DNA from: DATBFX01 sp036558305
GTDB taxonomy: Bacteria > Chloroflexota > Chloroflexia > Thermomicrobiales > UBA6265
Assembly: GCA_036558305.1 (NCBI GenBank)
Contig: DATBFX010000269.1
Location: 1 to 8,407 of the forward strand
Direction: 5' to 3'
DNA length: 8,407 nucleotides
Made by a program: the position numbers and the translations under genes. Positions 1 through 6,763 of the stretch are shown here, in pieces. Below the pieces are notes generated by a model. The model did no database searches and was not told the origin of the DNA. It saw nothing but the letters and a program-made list of their open reading frames with translations. Each line of letters begins with the position of its first letter. Positions within the stretch are counted from its first letter, which is position 1.

Positions 1-738
1 CCGCAAACCGGCCCGATCTTCGTCGAGGGCGCCGAACCGGGCGACACCCTCGCCGTCCGCATCGAGGCGATCGAACCGACCCGCGACTGGGCCCTCTCCT
101 GCCTCGTCCCCTTCTTCGGCGGTCTCACCTCGACCGCCCTCACCCGCATGCTTCAACCGCCCCTCGAAGAGCGCGTCTGGCGCTACGAACGGACTCCTTC
201 CGGCGGCTTCGCCTGGCGCGATCGCTGGGAGATCCCCTGGGCTCCCTTCTTCGGCACCATCGGCACCGCCCCGGCGATCGAGGCCATTTCGACCCTGGCC
301 CCCGGCGCCCACGGCGGCAACATGGACGTGCCGGACGTCACCGTCGGCAACACCGTCTACCTCCCCGTCCACCACCCCGGCGCCCTCTTCTTCACCGGCG
401 ACGCCCACGCCGGTCAGGGCCAGGGCGAACTCTGCGGTGTCGCCCTCGAGATCGACGCCCGCGGCACCTTCACCTTCGACGTCATCAAGGGCAAAGGCAT
501 CACCTGGCCGCGCATCGAATCGCCGACCGAGATCATGACCGTCGGCAGCGCCCGCCCGATGGAAGACGCCGCCCGCATCGCCTACGCCGAACTCATCGAC
601 TGGCTGGCCGCCGACTACGGTTTCGACCCCCTCGACGCCTACCAACTCCTCTCCCAGGCCGGCGGTCTCTACGTCGGCAACATGGTCGACACGAATTATT
701 CGCTGGTCGCGAAGTGCCCGAAGCGCTACCTGTCGTGA
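1..738 (+). CDS. Acetamidase/formamidase family protein, 5'-truncated by the window edge
   Basis: The reading frame is open from base 1 to a TGA at 736-738 (245 residues visible). The ATG at 148 is internal, because family sequence is already present before it (TGPIFVEGAEPGDTL at residues 3-17). This opening motif, GGNMDVPDVTVG (residues 105-116), GDAHAGQGQGE (133-143) and a C-terminal helical stretch ending in NMVDTNYSLVAKCPK (residues 227-241) are hallmarks of the FmdA/AmdA family. These are cytosolic metal-dependent amidohydrolases that release ammonia from short amides such as formamide or acetamide. Family members run to about 300 residues, so roughly 55-65 N-terminal residues lie outside the window. 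The exact substrate cannot be read from sequence. The next gene, 94 bp downstream on the same strand, encodes another C-N hydrolase, which suggests a shared amide/imide pathway. Codons are strongly C-ending, unlike the G-rich genes further right. Confidence 0.93.
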   Translation, partial: PQTGPIFVEGAEPGDTLAVRIEAIEPTRDWALSCLVPFFGGLTSTALTRMLQPPLEERVWRYERTPSGGFAWRDRWEIPWAPFFGTIGTAPAIEAISTLAPGAHGGNMDVPDVTVGNTVYLPVHHPGALFFTGDAHAGQGQGELCGVALEIDARGTFTFDVIKGKGITWPRIESPTEIMTVGSARPMEDAARIAYAELIDWLAADYGFDPLDAYQLLSQAGGLYVGNMVDTNYSLVAKCPKRYLS

Positions 739-818
739 GGCGGCAAGGCGGCAAGGCGGCGAGGGAATAACGGATCGTCTCTCTCCTTGCCGCCTTGCCG
801 CCTTGCCGCCTTGCCGCC
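739..818. repeat. Inverted array of 8-bp repeats (long hairpin) between the amidase and deacylase genes
   Basis: Starting right after the amidase stop codon, GGCGGCAA is repeated nearly three times (739-760). From about 787 to 818 the complementary unit TTGCCGCC occurs four times. The arms at 739-760 and 789-810 are perfectly complementary over 22 bp. Pairing extends to about 27 bp (739-765 with 784-810) if G-U pairs are allowed, leaving an 18-nt loop. The extra copy at 811-818 permits a shifted register pairing with 797-818. No T-run follows, so this is not a canonical intrinsic terminator. It sits directly before the deacylase Shine-Dalgarno site (821-827). Confidence 0.9.
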
Positions 819-820
819 TG

Positions 821-827
821 AAGGAGG
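821..827 (+). promoter_or_regulatory. Strong Shine-Dalgarno site fixing the deacylase start
   Basis: AAGGAGG lies 5 nt before the ATG at 833. This selects 833 over the in-frame TTG at 803, which lies inside the octamer repeat and would add ten repeat-encoded residues. Confidence 0.85.
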
Positions 828-832
828 ACATC

Positions 833-1660
833 ATGCCCGGCAAACCCGGCACCGCCGAAGACCACCGGATCGCGGTTGCGCTCACGTTCGATTTCGACGC
901 GGAATCGGCGTGGCTCGGCGCGTTCAAGGTCGATACCCCATCGGCCCTGTCACGCGGCGCCTACGGTGCCAATGAGGGGGTACCGCGCATCCTCAAGCTG
1001 CTCGAAAAGTACGGTCTACCGGCGACCTTCTACATCCCCGGCGACACCTGCGACCGGCACCCGGATGAGACCCGCGCCATCGCCGCCGCCGGGCACGAGA
1101 TCGGGCACCATGGCTATCTCCACGAGGCGCCGCATGTTCTGACCCCGGAAGAAGAGCGGACGATGATCGAGCGAGGGCTCGACGCCCTCCAACGGATCGT
1201 CAAGGTGAAGCCGCGCGGCTACCGCTCCCCGTCGTGGGAACTCTCCAAGGCTACCTTCGGTCTCCTCGCCGAATACGGCTTCGAGTACGACGCCAGCCAA
1301 CTGGCCCGCGACCGTCCCTATTGGGTCGAGGATCAAGGAGAGCAAACCAACCTCGTCGAGGTCCCCTCGGCCTGGGAACTCTGCGACTCGTCGCACTTCC
1401 TGTTCGCCTACAACCCGACCTACCTCGTCGGTCTGAGCGGCCCATCGAAGGTCGAAGAGATCTGGCGGGAAGACTTCGACGGGATGTACGAGGAAGGCGG
1501 CGACGTCTGCTACGTCCTGACGATGCACCCGCAGATCATCGGCCGCCACCATCGGCTGCGGATGCTCGAACGGATCGTCTGTCACATCCGGGAGCACGAC
1601 GGCGTCTGGTTCGCCCAAATGCACGAGATCGCCGACGACTTCAGAAGGCGCCAGTCGTAG
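833..1660 (+). CDS. Polysaccharide deacetylase-family (NodB/CE4) deacylase, HpPgdA / cyclic imide hydrolase-like
   Basis: The protein has 275 residues, no signal peptide and a single CE4/NodB domain. Motif 1 is TFDFDAES with Asp20 and Asp22. Motif 2 is GHHGYLHE with metal-binding His93 and His97. Motif 3 is RGYRSPSW (residues 128-135). Asp153 lies in FEYDAS, and motif 5 is LTMHPQ with His232. The HHGYxHE form of motif 2 and the absence of a secretion signal resemble the HpPgdA/PuuE subgroup. That subgroup includes allantoinase and cyclic imide hydrolases acting on small cyclic amides in the cytosol rather than secreted chitin or peptidoglycan deacetylases. Pairing with the upstream acetamidase/formamidase gene supports a small-molecule imide or amide substrate; this is inference. 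The start is set by the strong ribosome binding site at 821-827. A peptidoglycan-type deacetylase remains possible. Confidence 0.9.
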   Translation: MPGKPGTAEDHRIAVALTFDFDAESAWLGAFKVDTPSALSRGAYGANEGVPRILKLLEKYGLPATFYIPGDTCDRHPDETRAIAAAGHEIGHHGYLHEAPHVLTPEEERTMIERGLDALQRIVKVKPRGYRSPSWELSKATFGLLAEYGFEYDASQLARDRPYWVEDQGEQTNLVEVPSAWELCDSSHFLFAYNPTYLVGLSGPSKVEEIWREDFDGMYEEGGDVCYVLTMHPQIIGRHHRLRMLERIVCHIREHDGVWFAQMHEIADDFRRRQS

Positions 1661-1685
1661 GGCGCGGCGGCGCCGAGCGTTCTCG

Positions 1686-2399
1686 ATGGATTCGTTCGCG
1701 GTCCTGTATCACCCGAGCAACGTTCCGCATTCCGACACCCTGGGTATACCGACCTGGCTCCAGTGGCTGGTCCTCGCGATCGCCCTCGTCATCGGCGGTT
1801 GGCTGCTGATCGCGGCACGGACCGAACGACGTGAGAACGTGGACCGTCGAGCGGCTGCGATCGGCGATGGCGACGATCGGCCCGCAACCGGGCGTTTCGT
1901 CCGCACCGCTCTCGACACCCGGCCGCGGCCGGCCCAGACGAAGGCGGCGCCGAGGGTGCCAGTCAACCCGTTCGGCCTGTTCGCGCTCCTGATCGGGTTC
2001 CTCGCCGGGTGGTTCGCGCTCGATCGGGTGCGCGCGGTCGACGCGCTGGCGGGGTTCATTCGGACCGGCGGGGCGGACAAGGTGGTCCGTCTCGGCTTCT
2101 GCTACGCCGCGCTGCTGTGGGTGGGGGCGGCGCTGGCGCCGGTCGCGGCACGGGGCGCCGCCCTCGCCTTCGCCGCCGCCGGAGTGATCGGGACGTTCCT
2201 GGCAACGCCGTCGAGGTGGGAGCGTCGGCTTGAGTGGTGGGGTGCGGGAGCGGTCCTGAACGCCTGGGATCACCGGGCGTATTGGGCGGCGGGGGCGTTT
2301 GGGCTGGCGTTGCTCGCGCTCGCCGGCGACCGGTATCGCCGTGGAGCCGGCACGGTTCGTGCGGCACCGTCGCCACGACCAGCAGGGCCGATCGTTTGA
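1686..2399 (+). CDS. Hypothetical multi-pass membrane protein
   Basis: A 237-residue product that I do not recognise as a named family. Hydrophobic segments stand out at about residues 24-44, 95-113, 134-152, 155-173 and 199-213, which suggests about five membrane spans. A charged, Arg- and Pro-rich loop covers residues 46-92, and another basic stretch covers 175-183. Codon third positions are almost all G or C, which supports real coding. The start follows the deacylase stop by 25 nt, but no clear Shine-Dalgarno site precedes the ATG, so the start is uncertain. It may be co-transcribed with the deacylase. Nothing in the sequence indicates a catalytic or transport role. Confidence 0.6.
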   Translation: MDSFAVLYHPSNVPHSDTLGIPTWLQWLVLAIALVIGGWLLIAARTERRENVDRRAAAIGDGDDRPATGRFVRTALDTRPRPAQTKAAPRVPVNPFGLFALLIGFLAGWFALDRVRAVDALAGFIRTGGADKVVRLGFCYAALLWVGAALAPVAARGAALAFAAAGVIGTFLATPSRWERRLEWWGAGAVLNAWDHRAYWAAGAFGLALLALAGDRYRRGAGTVRAAPSPRPAGPIV

Positions 2400-2497
2400 C
2401 GACGAGTTAAGAACGCGCCGGATCGGTCGCGCGTAGGATAGGAGGCGTTGCCGGAGCGGACACACCGATGCCGTCGGTTCCGCGTGCAGAAGAGAGC

Positions 2498-2506
2498 GGA
2501 GGAGGG
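2498..2506 (+). promoter_or_regulatory. Shine-Dalgarno site choosing the start of the fused phosphatase
   Basis: GGAGGAGGG lies 9 nt before the ATG at 2516 and 6 nt before a GTG at 2513. The longer frame from the ATG at 2468 has no such site. It would also place a hydrophilic 16-residue extension ahead of an otherwise normal signal peptide. Confidence 0.7.
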
Positions 2507-2515
2507 CGCAAAGTG

Positions 2516-5500
2516 ATGGCGCGGTCGCGTCGAAGAACACGATTCGGCCTCAGGTTTCCCGCGCCGGCGGGGGTCATCGGTCTGCTCGTCGCGCTCGGAT
2601 TGATCGTCGGACCGGCGGCGACGAGCGCGGCGCTGCAGGCGACGCCGGAGGCAAGCCCGGTCGCGACGGCAGCGGCGTCGCACGTCATCCTCTTCGCGTC
2701 CGATGGGATGCGGCCGGATCTGGTCGACAAGTACGCGGACACGTTGCCGGCGTTGAGCGCGCTGACGGCGTCCGGGGTGACCGGCGACAACGGGATGCTG
2801 CAGGGGTTCCCGCCGAACACGGGGACCGGGTGGGCGACGATCGCGACCGGAACCTGGCCGGGCGAGCACGGGTCGATGAACAACACGTTCCATCGGCCCG
2901 GCGCGGCCGATTTCAACAGTACGGCAAGCGGGTTCGCGCCGGGCGTCCTCCAGGCCGACACGATCGGTCAGGCGGCCGAACGGGCGGGGAAGACGGTCGT
3001 CGCCGTCGAGTGGACGGGGGCGAGCGGGTACGACCCGGCGTTGCAGGGACCCGTCGTCGACTACCGGGATTTCTTCAGCGATCGGGGTGTGTTGACGAAT
3101 TACGACCTGCCGGGACAACCGGCCGGGGCCGAACGATTCGGCGCGTCCTACCAGCGCGTCGATCTGCAACCGGCGACGGATTGGAGCGGGGTTCCGGAAT
3201 CGTTCAGCCCGGCGATGGAGCAGCAACTGGTCCAGAAGAACACGGCGTTTCCGGTCGAGAGCAACGTCGATCGGGCGTACGACCTCTATGTCTACGACTC
3301 GACCGATGACGGGGCCGTCAACTACGACAAGGTCCTGGTCGTTCCGGCGATTGGCGCGGTCGCCGGGTCGCCGGTGGCGACCGTGAAGGACGGGACGAAG
3401 GCGGTCGCGAACCTGGCGGCCGGGGAGTGGGCCGACGTCAAGGTGACGTTGACCGGGGATCGCGCCGGGCAGACGGCGGGGTTTTACCTGAAGGCGATCG
3501 AGATCGCGCCGGACCTGTCCCGGTTCCGCATCTACTACACGTCGATCCAGCGGCCGGACGCCCGATACGAGGGCTGCACGTACGCCGCGGACTGCGCCGG
3601 CCCGACGGGGTTCGCGGAAACGCTGGCGAAAGACTTTCCGTCGGCGGTCGGGAGCGACTTCGGCCCTCTGGAAGCGGGGATCATTGACGAGGACACCTAC
3701 GTCGAGCAGGGCTTGAAGTGGGCGGACGCGGAGTCGTCTTACCTCCGCTACATCATCCAGGATCTGGGCGTGACACCCGATCTCCTGTTGCTCGGGAGTC
3801 CGGTCACCGACGAATTCAGTCACCAGTTCCTTGGTCTGCTGACCGAGACGAGCCCCGACGGGTCGCCCAATCCGTTCTACGACGACGTCGACGGCGACGG
3901 GACGAAGGACAACCGGGTCGAAACCCGGGACGGCTACATCCGCTCGGCGTACGAAACGTCGGACCAATTCCTCGGCCTGGCGCAGCAGTTGCTCGGCGGG
4001 GATGCAACGGCGTTCGTGACATCCGATCACGGGTTTGCGCCGGCGTACTTCTCCGTGAACGCCGGATTGGTGTTGCAGCAGGCCGGGATCGTCGACGTCG
4101 AGCAGACGGCGAATTGCAAGGTGCCGGTGCCTGCGGTGCCGGCGAACGGGACGCCGGCGCCGACCGCGACGCCGACCGGACCGAAACTGAAGGTCTGCTG
4201 GGTGGGCGGGAGCGCCAACATCTACGTCAATCTCGTCGACCGCGATCCGACCGGAGTGGTGACAGAGGACGAGTACGACGGTTTGCGCGATCAGGTCGCG
4301 GCGGCGTTCCAGGCGGTGAAAGACCCCGCGCATCCGAATGCGACGGTCGTGGCGAAGGTGCTGAAGAAGGAAGAGTTGCGCGACGTCGATGGGACGGATG
4401 CGCTGCACCCGTCGCGGAGTGGCGATCTGGTGGTCGTGCTGGCGCCGCCGTACCAGTTCGAGGCGCCGACGCCGGGGCAGGTGATCGCGCCGTCGGGATT
4501 CTTCGGGCAGCACGGCTATCTGCCGGGTCTGGTCGATCTGGCGAACAACACCAATCTCCACGCGACGTTCATCGCGGGTGGACCGGGAATCGCCAAGGGC
4601 GGGACGGTGAGCGGCGTGCGGGCGATCGACGTGGCGCCGACGATCGCGTTCCTGCTCGGGGTACCGGGACCGCAGAACGCGCGGGGGCAGACTCTCTATT
4701 CGGCACTGGCCGGCGGCGATCGACTGCGCGAAGTGACGATCCTCGACGTCAGCGACTACCACGGACAGTTGGTGCCGCTCTCGGCGACGGCAGACAGCTT
4801 CACCGAGGACGGTGCGGTGGCGCAGAGTGCGGCGGTCGGCGGTGCGGCGTTCCTGAAACCGTGGTTCGATGCCTACCGGGGCGAGGCGAAGGGCTTGGTG
4901 CTAACGATCGCCGCGGGCGACTCGGAGGGGGCGACGCCGCCGATCTCGTCCTTCTTCGGGGACAAGCCGACGGTCGAGATCATGAACGACATGGGATTCG
5001 ATGCCGACGGGCTGGGCAACCACAACTTCGACAAGGGTTTCCAGTATTTCGGCGACACGCTGCAACCGCTGGCGACGTTCCCGTACCTGTCGATCAACGT
5101 CATCGACGACCAGGGGAAGACGAGCGCGGCGTGGTCGCCGTCGGCAACGTTCGAGGTCGATGGGGCGAAGATCGCGCTGATCGGGTTCACGAACACGGAC
5201 GCGCCGACGCTGGTATTCCCGAATGCGTTCGGGCCGTACAAGGTGGTCGATCCGGTACCGCTGATTTCGGCGGAGGCGGCGCGGTTGCGGGGCGACGGGG
5301 TCGCCGCCGTGGTGGCGATGGGGCACCAGGGGGCGACCGGCGGCACGCTGACGGACCCGACGGGACCCGTGGTCGAGACGGCGGACGGGGTGAGCGGGAT
5401 CGACGCGGTGATCGGCGACCACACCGACGTCCAGGTGCTGACGACGCGGTCGAACGGGGTGCTGGTGACGGAGAACCGGAGCAAGGGAGTGATGTTCACC

Positions 5501-6337
5501 CGAGTCCGGTTGGTCATCGATCCGGCCTCGCGCGCGGTGGTCTACAAGACGGCGGACTTCCACCGACCGTGGACGATCGGGGTGACGCCGGACGCGACGA
5601 TCCAGGGCAAGCTGAACGATTTGACGGCGCAGTTGCAACCGATCCTCGGGACCCAGATCGGGCAGTCGACGGTCGCGATCCCGCGGGCGGACTCCTGCGG
5701 GACCGAAAACGGGCGGACGTGCGAGAGTCTGGTCGGCGACGTGGTGACGGACGCGATGCGGCAGGCGTACGGGGCCGACGTGGCGCTGACGAATTCCGGC
5801 GGGTTGCGGGCCGACTTGACCTGCCCGGCGCAGGACAACCCGGACGACTTCTGCGCGGCCGGTCTGCCGGCGAACGCGATCACGCGCGGGAAGGTGTTGG
5901 AAGTGCTGCCGTTCGGGAACGTGGCGGCGACGGCCGAGATCAACGGCGCCGAGTTGAAGGCGATGCTGGAGCACGGGGTCTCGGCGATGCCGGAACTCTC
6001 CGGCGGGTTCCCGCAGGTCTCTGGGCTCTGCTTCACCTACGACATCACGGCGACACCGGGGAGCCGGGTGACGAGTGTGGTGAAGCAGAACGACGACGGA
6101 AGTTGCTCGACGGAGGCGCTCGACCTGACGGAGGGCGCCAAGTACATGCTGGTGACGAACGACTTCACGGCGGCGGGCGGCGACGGCTACCCGAACATCA
6201 CCGACCGCTCGACGACGCGTGACGTGCTGGACCAGGTGGTGGCCGACGCGATCGCGAAGGCCGGGACGATTTCGCCGGCGATCCAGGGACGGATCGTCTG
6301 CACCGGAGACGGGTGTCCGGCGGTGACGGCGCCGTAG
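2516..6337 (+). CDS. Exported alkaline-phosphatase-superfamily phosphodiesterase fused to a 5'-nucleotidase
   Basis: The protein has 1273 residues. A signal peptide occupies about residues 1-40: a basic n-region RSRRRTR, a hydrophobic core at 18-32, and likely cleavage near ATSA. A Thr/Pro/Ala-rich mature start follows. Residues 55-735 form an alkaline-phosphatase-superfamily domain of the nucleotide pyrophosphatase/phosphodiesterase type. It shows Asp63 (FASDGMRP), candidate nucleophile Thr102 (PPNTGTGWATIATG), Asp432 and His436 (TDEFSHQF), Asp504 and His505 (TSDHGF) and His666 (GQHGY). Residues 738-1030 form a calcineurin-like metallophosphatase domain: Asp747 and His749 (SDYHGQ), Asp802 (AAGDSEG), Asn835 and His836 (GNHNFD), His937 (MGHQG) and His969 (IGDHTD). 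Residues 1046-1245 form the 5'-nucleotidase C-terminal domain, with LTNSGGLRAD and DFTAAGGDGYP. The expected role is extracellular cleavage of phosphodiesters or nucleotide conjugates to a nucleoside monophosphate, then to nucleoside and phosphate. No C-terminal anchor is seen, so it is probably secreted. Alternative starts are GTG 2513 and ATG 2468. Confidence 0.92.
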   Translation: MARSRRRTRFGLRFPAPAGVIGLLVALGLIVGPAATSAALQATPEASPVATAAASHVILFASDGMRPDLVDKYADTLPALSALTASGVTGDNGMLQGFPPNTGTGWATIATGTWPGEHGSMNNTFHRPGAADFNSTASGFAPGVLQADTIGQAAERAGKTVVAVEWTGASGYDPALQGPVVDYRDFFSDRGVLTNYDLPGQPAGAERFGASYQRVDLQPATDWSGVPESFSPAMEQQLVQKNTAFPVESNVDRAYDLYVYDSTDDGAVNYDKVLVVPAIGAVAGSPVATVKDGTKAVANLAAGEWADVKVTLTGDRAGQTAGFYLKAIEIAPDLSRFRIYYTSIQRPDARYEGCTYAADCAGPTGFAETLAKDFPSAVGSDFGPLEAGIIDEDTYVEQGLKWADAESSYLRYIIQDLGVTPDLLLLGSPVTDEFSHQFLGLLTETSPDGSPNPFYDDVDGDGTKDNRVETRDGYIRSAYETSDQFLGLAQQLLGGDATAFVTSDHGFAPAYFSVNAGLVLQQAGIVDVEQTANCKVPVPAVPANGTPAPTATPTGPKLKVCWVGGSANIYVNLVDRDPTGVVTEDEYDGLRDQVAAAFQAVKDPAHPNATVVAKVLKKEELRDVDGTDALHPSRSGDLVVVLAPPYQFEAPTPGQVIAPSGFFGQHGYLPGLVDLANNTNLHATFIAGGPGIAKGGTVSGVRAIDVAPTIAFLLGVPGPQNARGQTLYSALAGGDRLREVTILDVSDYHGQLVPLSATADSFTEDGAVAQSAAVGGAAFLKPWFDAYRGEAKGLVLTIAAGDSEGATPPISSFFGDKPTVEIMNDMGFDADGLGNHNFDKGFQYFGDTLQPLATFPYLSINVIDDQGKTSAAWSPSATFEVDGAKIALIGFTNTDAPTLVFPNAFGPYKVVDPVPLISAEAARLRGDGVAAVVAMGHQGATGGTLTDPTGPVVETADGVSGIDAVIGDHTDVQVLTTRSNGVLVTENRSKGVMFTRVRLVIDPASRAVVYKTADFHRPWTIGVTPDATIQGKLNDLTAQLQPILGTQIGQSTVAIPRADSCGTENGRTCESLVGDVVTDAMRQAYGADVALTNSGGLRADLTCPAQDNPDDFCAAGLPANAITRGKVLEVLPFGNVAATAEINGAELKAMLEHGVSAMPELSGGFPQVSGLCFTYDITATPGSRVTSVVKQNDDGSCSTEALDLTEGAKYMLVTNDFTAAGGDGYPNITDRSTTRDVLDQVVADAIAKAGTISPAIQGRIVCTGDGCPAVTAP

Positions 6338-6338
6338 G

Positions 6339-6386
6339 ACCCTCACCCCCGGCCCCTCTCCCGGTGCGCGGGAGAGGGGGAACGCG
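6339..6386. repeat. 48-bp palindromic intergenic repeat, copy 1
   Basis: The copy begins ACCCTCACCCCC, contains a perfect 11-bp stem (CCCCTCTCCCG at 6353-6363 with CGGGAGAGGGG at 6369-6379) around the loop GTGCG, and ends AACGCG. It starts 2 bp after the phosphatase stop codon. The CCCTCACCCC plus CCCTCTCCC/GGGAGAGGG pattern is a common type of dispersed palindromic repeat in bacterial intergenic DNA. The hairpin could act in transcript ending, but no T-run follows. Confidence 0.85.
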
Positions 6387-6465
6387 CCGTGGGGGCGATG
6401 GCGCGGGGTCGTGTTCGGGGAACCCTCCGGGTCGGATCGTGGGATTTCGCGCGGTCCGCCAGAGA

Positions 6466-6513
6466 ACCCTCACCCCCTGCCCCCTCTCCCGGTGCGCGGG
6501 AGAGGGGAACGCG
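6466..6513. repeat. 48-bp palindromic intergenic repeat, copy 2
   Basis: Same orientation as copy 1, starting 127 bp later. It has an identical 11-bp stem (6481-6491 with 6497-6507), an identical GTGCG loop and the same AACGCG end. The copies differ only near the C-run and by one base after the stem. Confidence 0.85.
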
Positions 6514-6734
6514 GCTGTGCGCGGCGGAGTGAGCGGTGGGGGCGGATGCGGCGCGGCACCGACGAGGATGGCGGCTCGCTGCCGCGCGATCGGGAGGGGC
6601 AACGCCCAGGGAGCAACCTTGACCGGCGTGTGCGTACCGGGGTCGTTGGCTGCCCTGCGCAGGGGGCCGGTCCCGGACGCGTTCCCTGCCTGCTCAGACC
6701 CGCCCACGCGAAGGAAGGTGACCGCTTGGAGGCA

Positions 6735-6763
6735 TTGACAGATCCTACGATCGTATTTGTCAA
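6735..6763. promoter_or_regulatory. Inverted repeat TTGACA-N17-TGTCAA, possible operator or promoter region
   Basis: TTGACA (6735-6740) and its complement TGTCAA (6758-6763) are exactly 17 bp apart. The near-symmetric arms extend to 9 bp (TTGACAGAT / ATTTGTCAA, one G-T mismatch). The perfect palindrome TACGATCGTA (6746-6755) lies between them, slightly off centre. The stretch is AT-richer than its surroundings and lies about 90 bp upstream of the nucleotidyltransferase start. TTGACA matches a -35 consensus, but no good -10 element follows. A second ATTGACAG occurs at 6792-6799. The regulatory role is inferred. Confidence 0.35.

Noticed and set aside
739..810. Octamer hairpin as an intrinsic terminator of the amidase gene
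   Set aside because: There is no T-run after the stem, and the downstream gene's ribosome binding site follows at once. Attenuation is possible but a standard terminator is not supported.
785..818. Octamer array considered as a CRISPR array
   Set aside because: The units are 8 bp and contiguous with no unique spacers, so it is a simple tandem repeat.
803..832. TTG start at 803 for the deacylase
   Set aside because: The TTG belongs to the octamer repeat and has no ribosome binding site, while AAGGAGG at 821-827 serves the ATG at 833.
2434..2439. TAGGAT as a possible -10 box before the fused phosphatase
   Set aside because: It matches four of six bases, but there is no -35-like hexamer 16-18 bp upstream; too weak to annotate.
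2468..2515. Upstream ATG start at 2468 for the fused phosphatase
   Set aside because: It has no Shine-Dalgarno site and would put a polar extension before the signal peptide. GGAGGAGGG at 2498-2506 favours 2516 (or GTG 2513).
2516..2555. Twin-arginine (Tat) signal for the fused phosphatase
   Set aside because: The n-region is Arg-rich (RSRRRTRF), but the spacing does not fit the SRRxFLK consensus; an ordinary Sec signal is simpler.
2270..4762. Very long open frame on the minus strand opposite the phosphatase gene (830 residues)
   Set aside because: It is Arg- and Pro-rich low-complexity sequence with no domain, caused by high GC in the antisense frame of a real gene.
3718..6222. Long +1-shifted open frame inside the phosphatase gene (834 residues), and the minus-strand frame 4901-6346
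   Set aside because: Both are Arg/Gly/Asp-rich shadows of the G-rich codon pattern. The true frame carries all phosphatase motifs without interruption, so no frameshift is needed.
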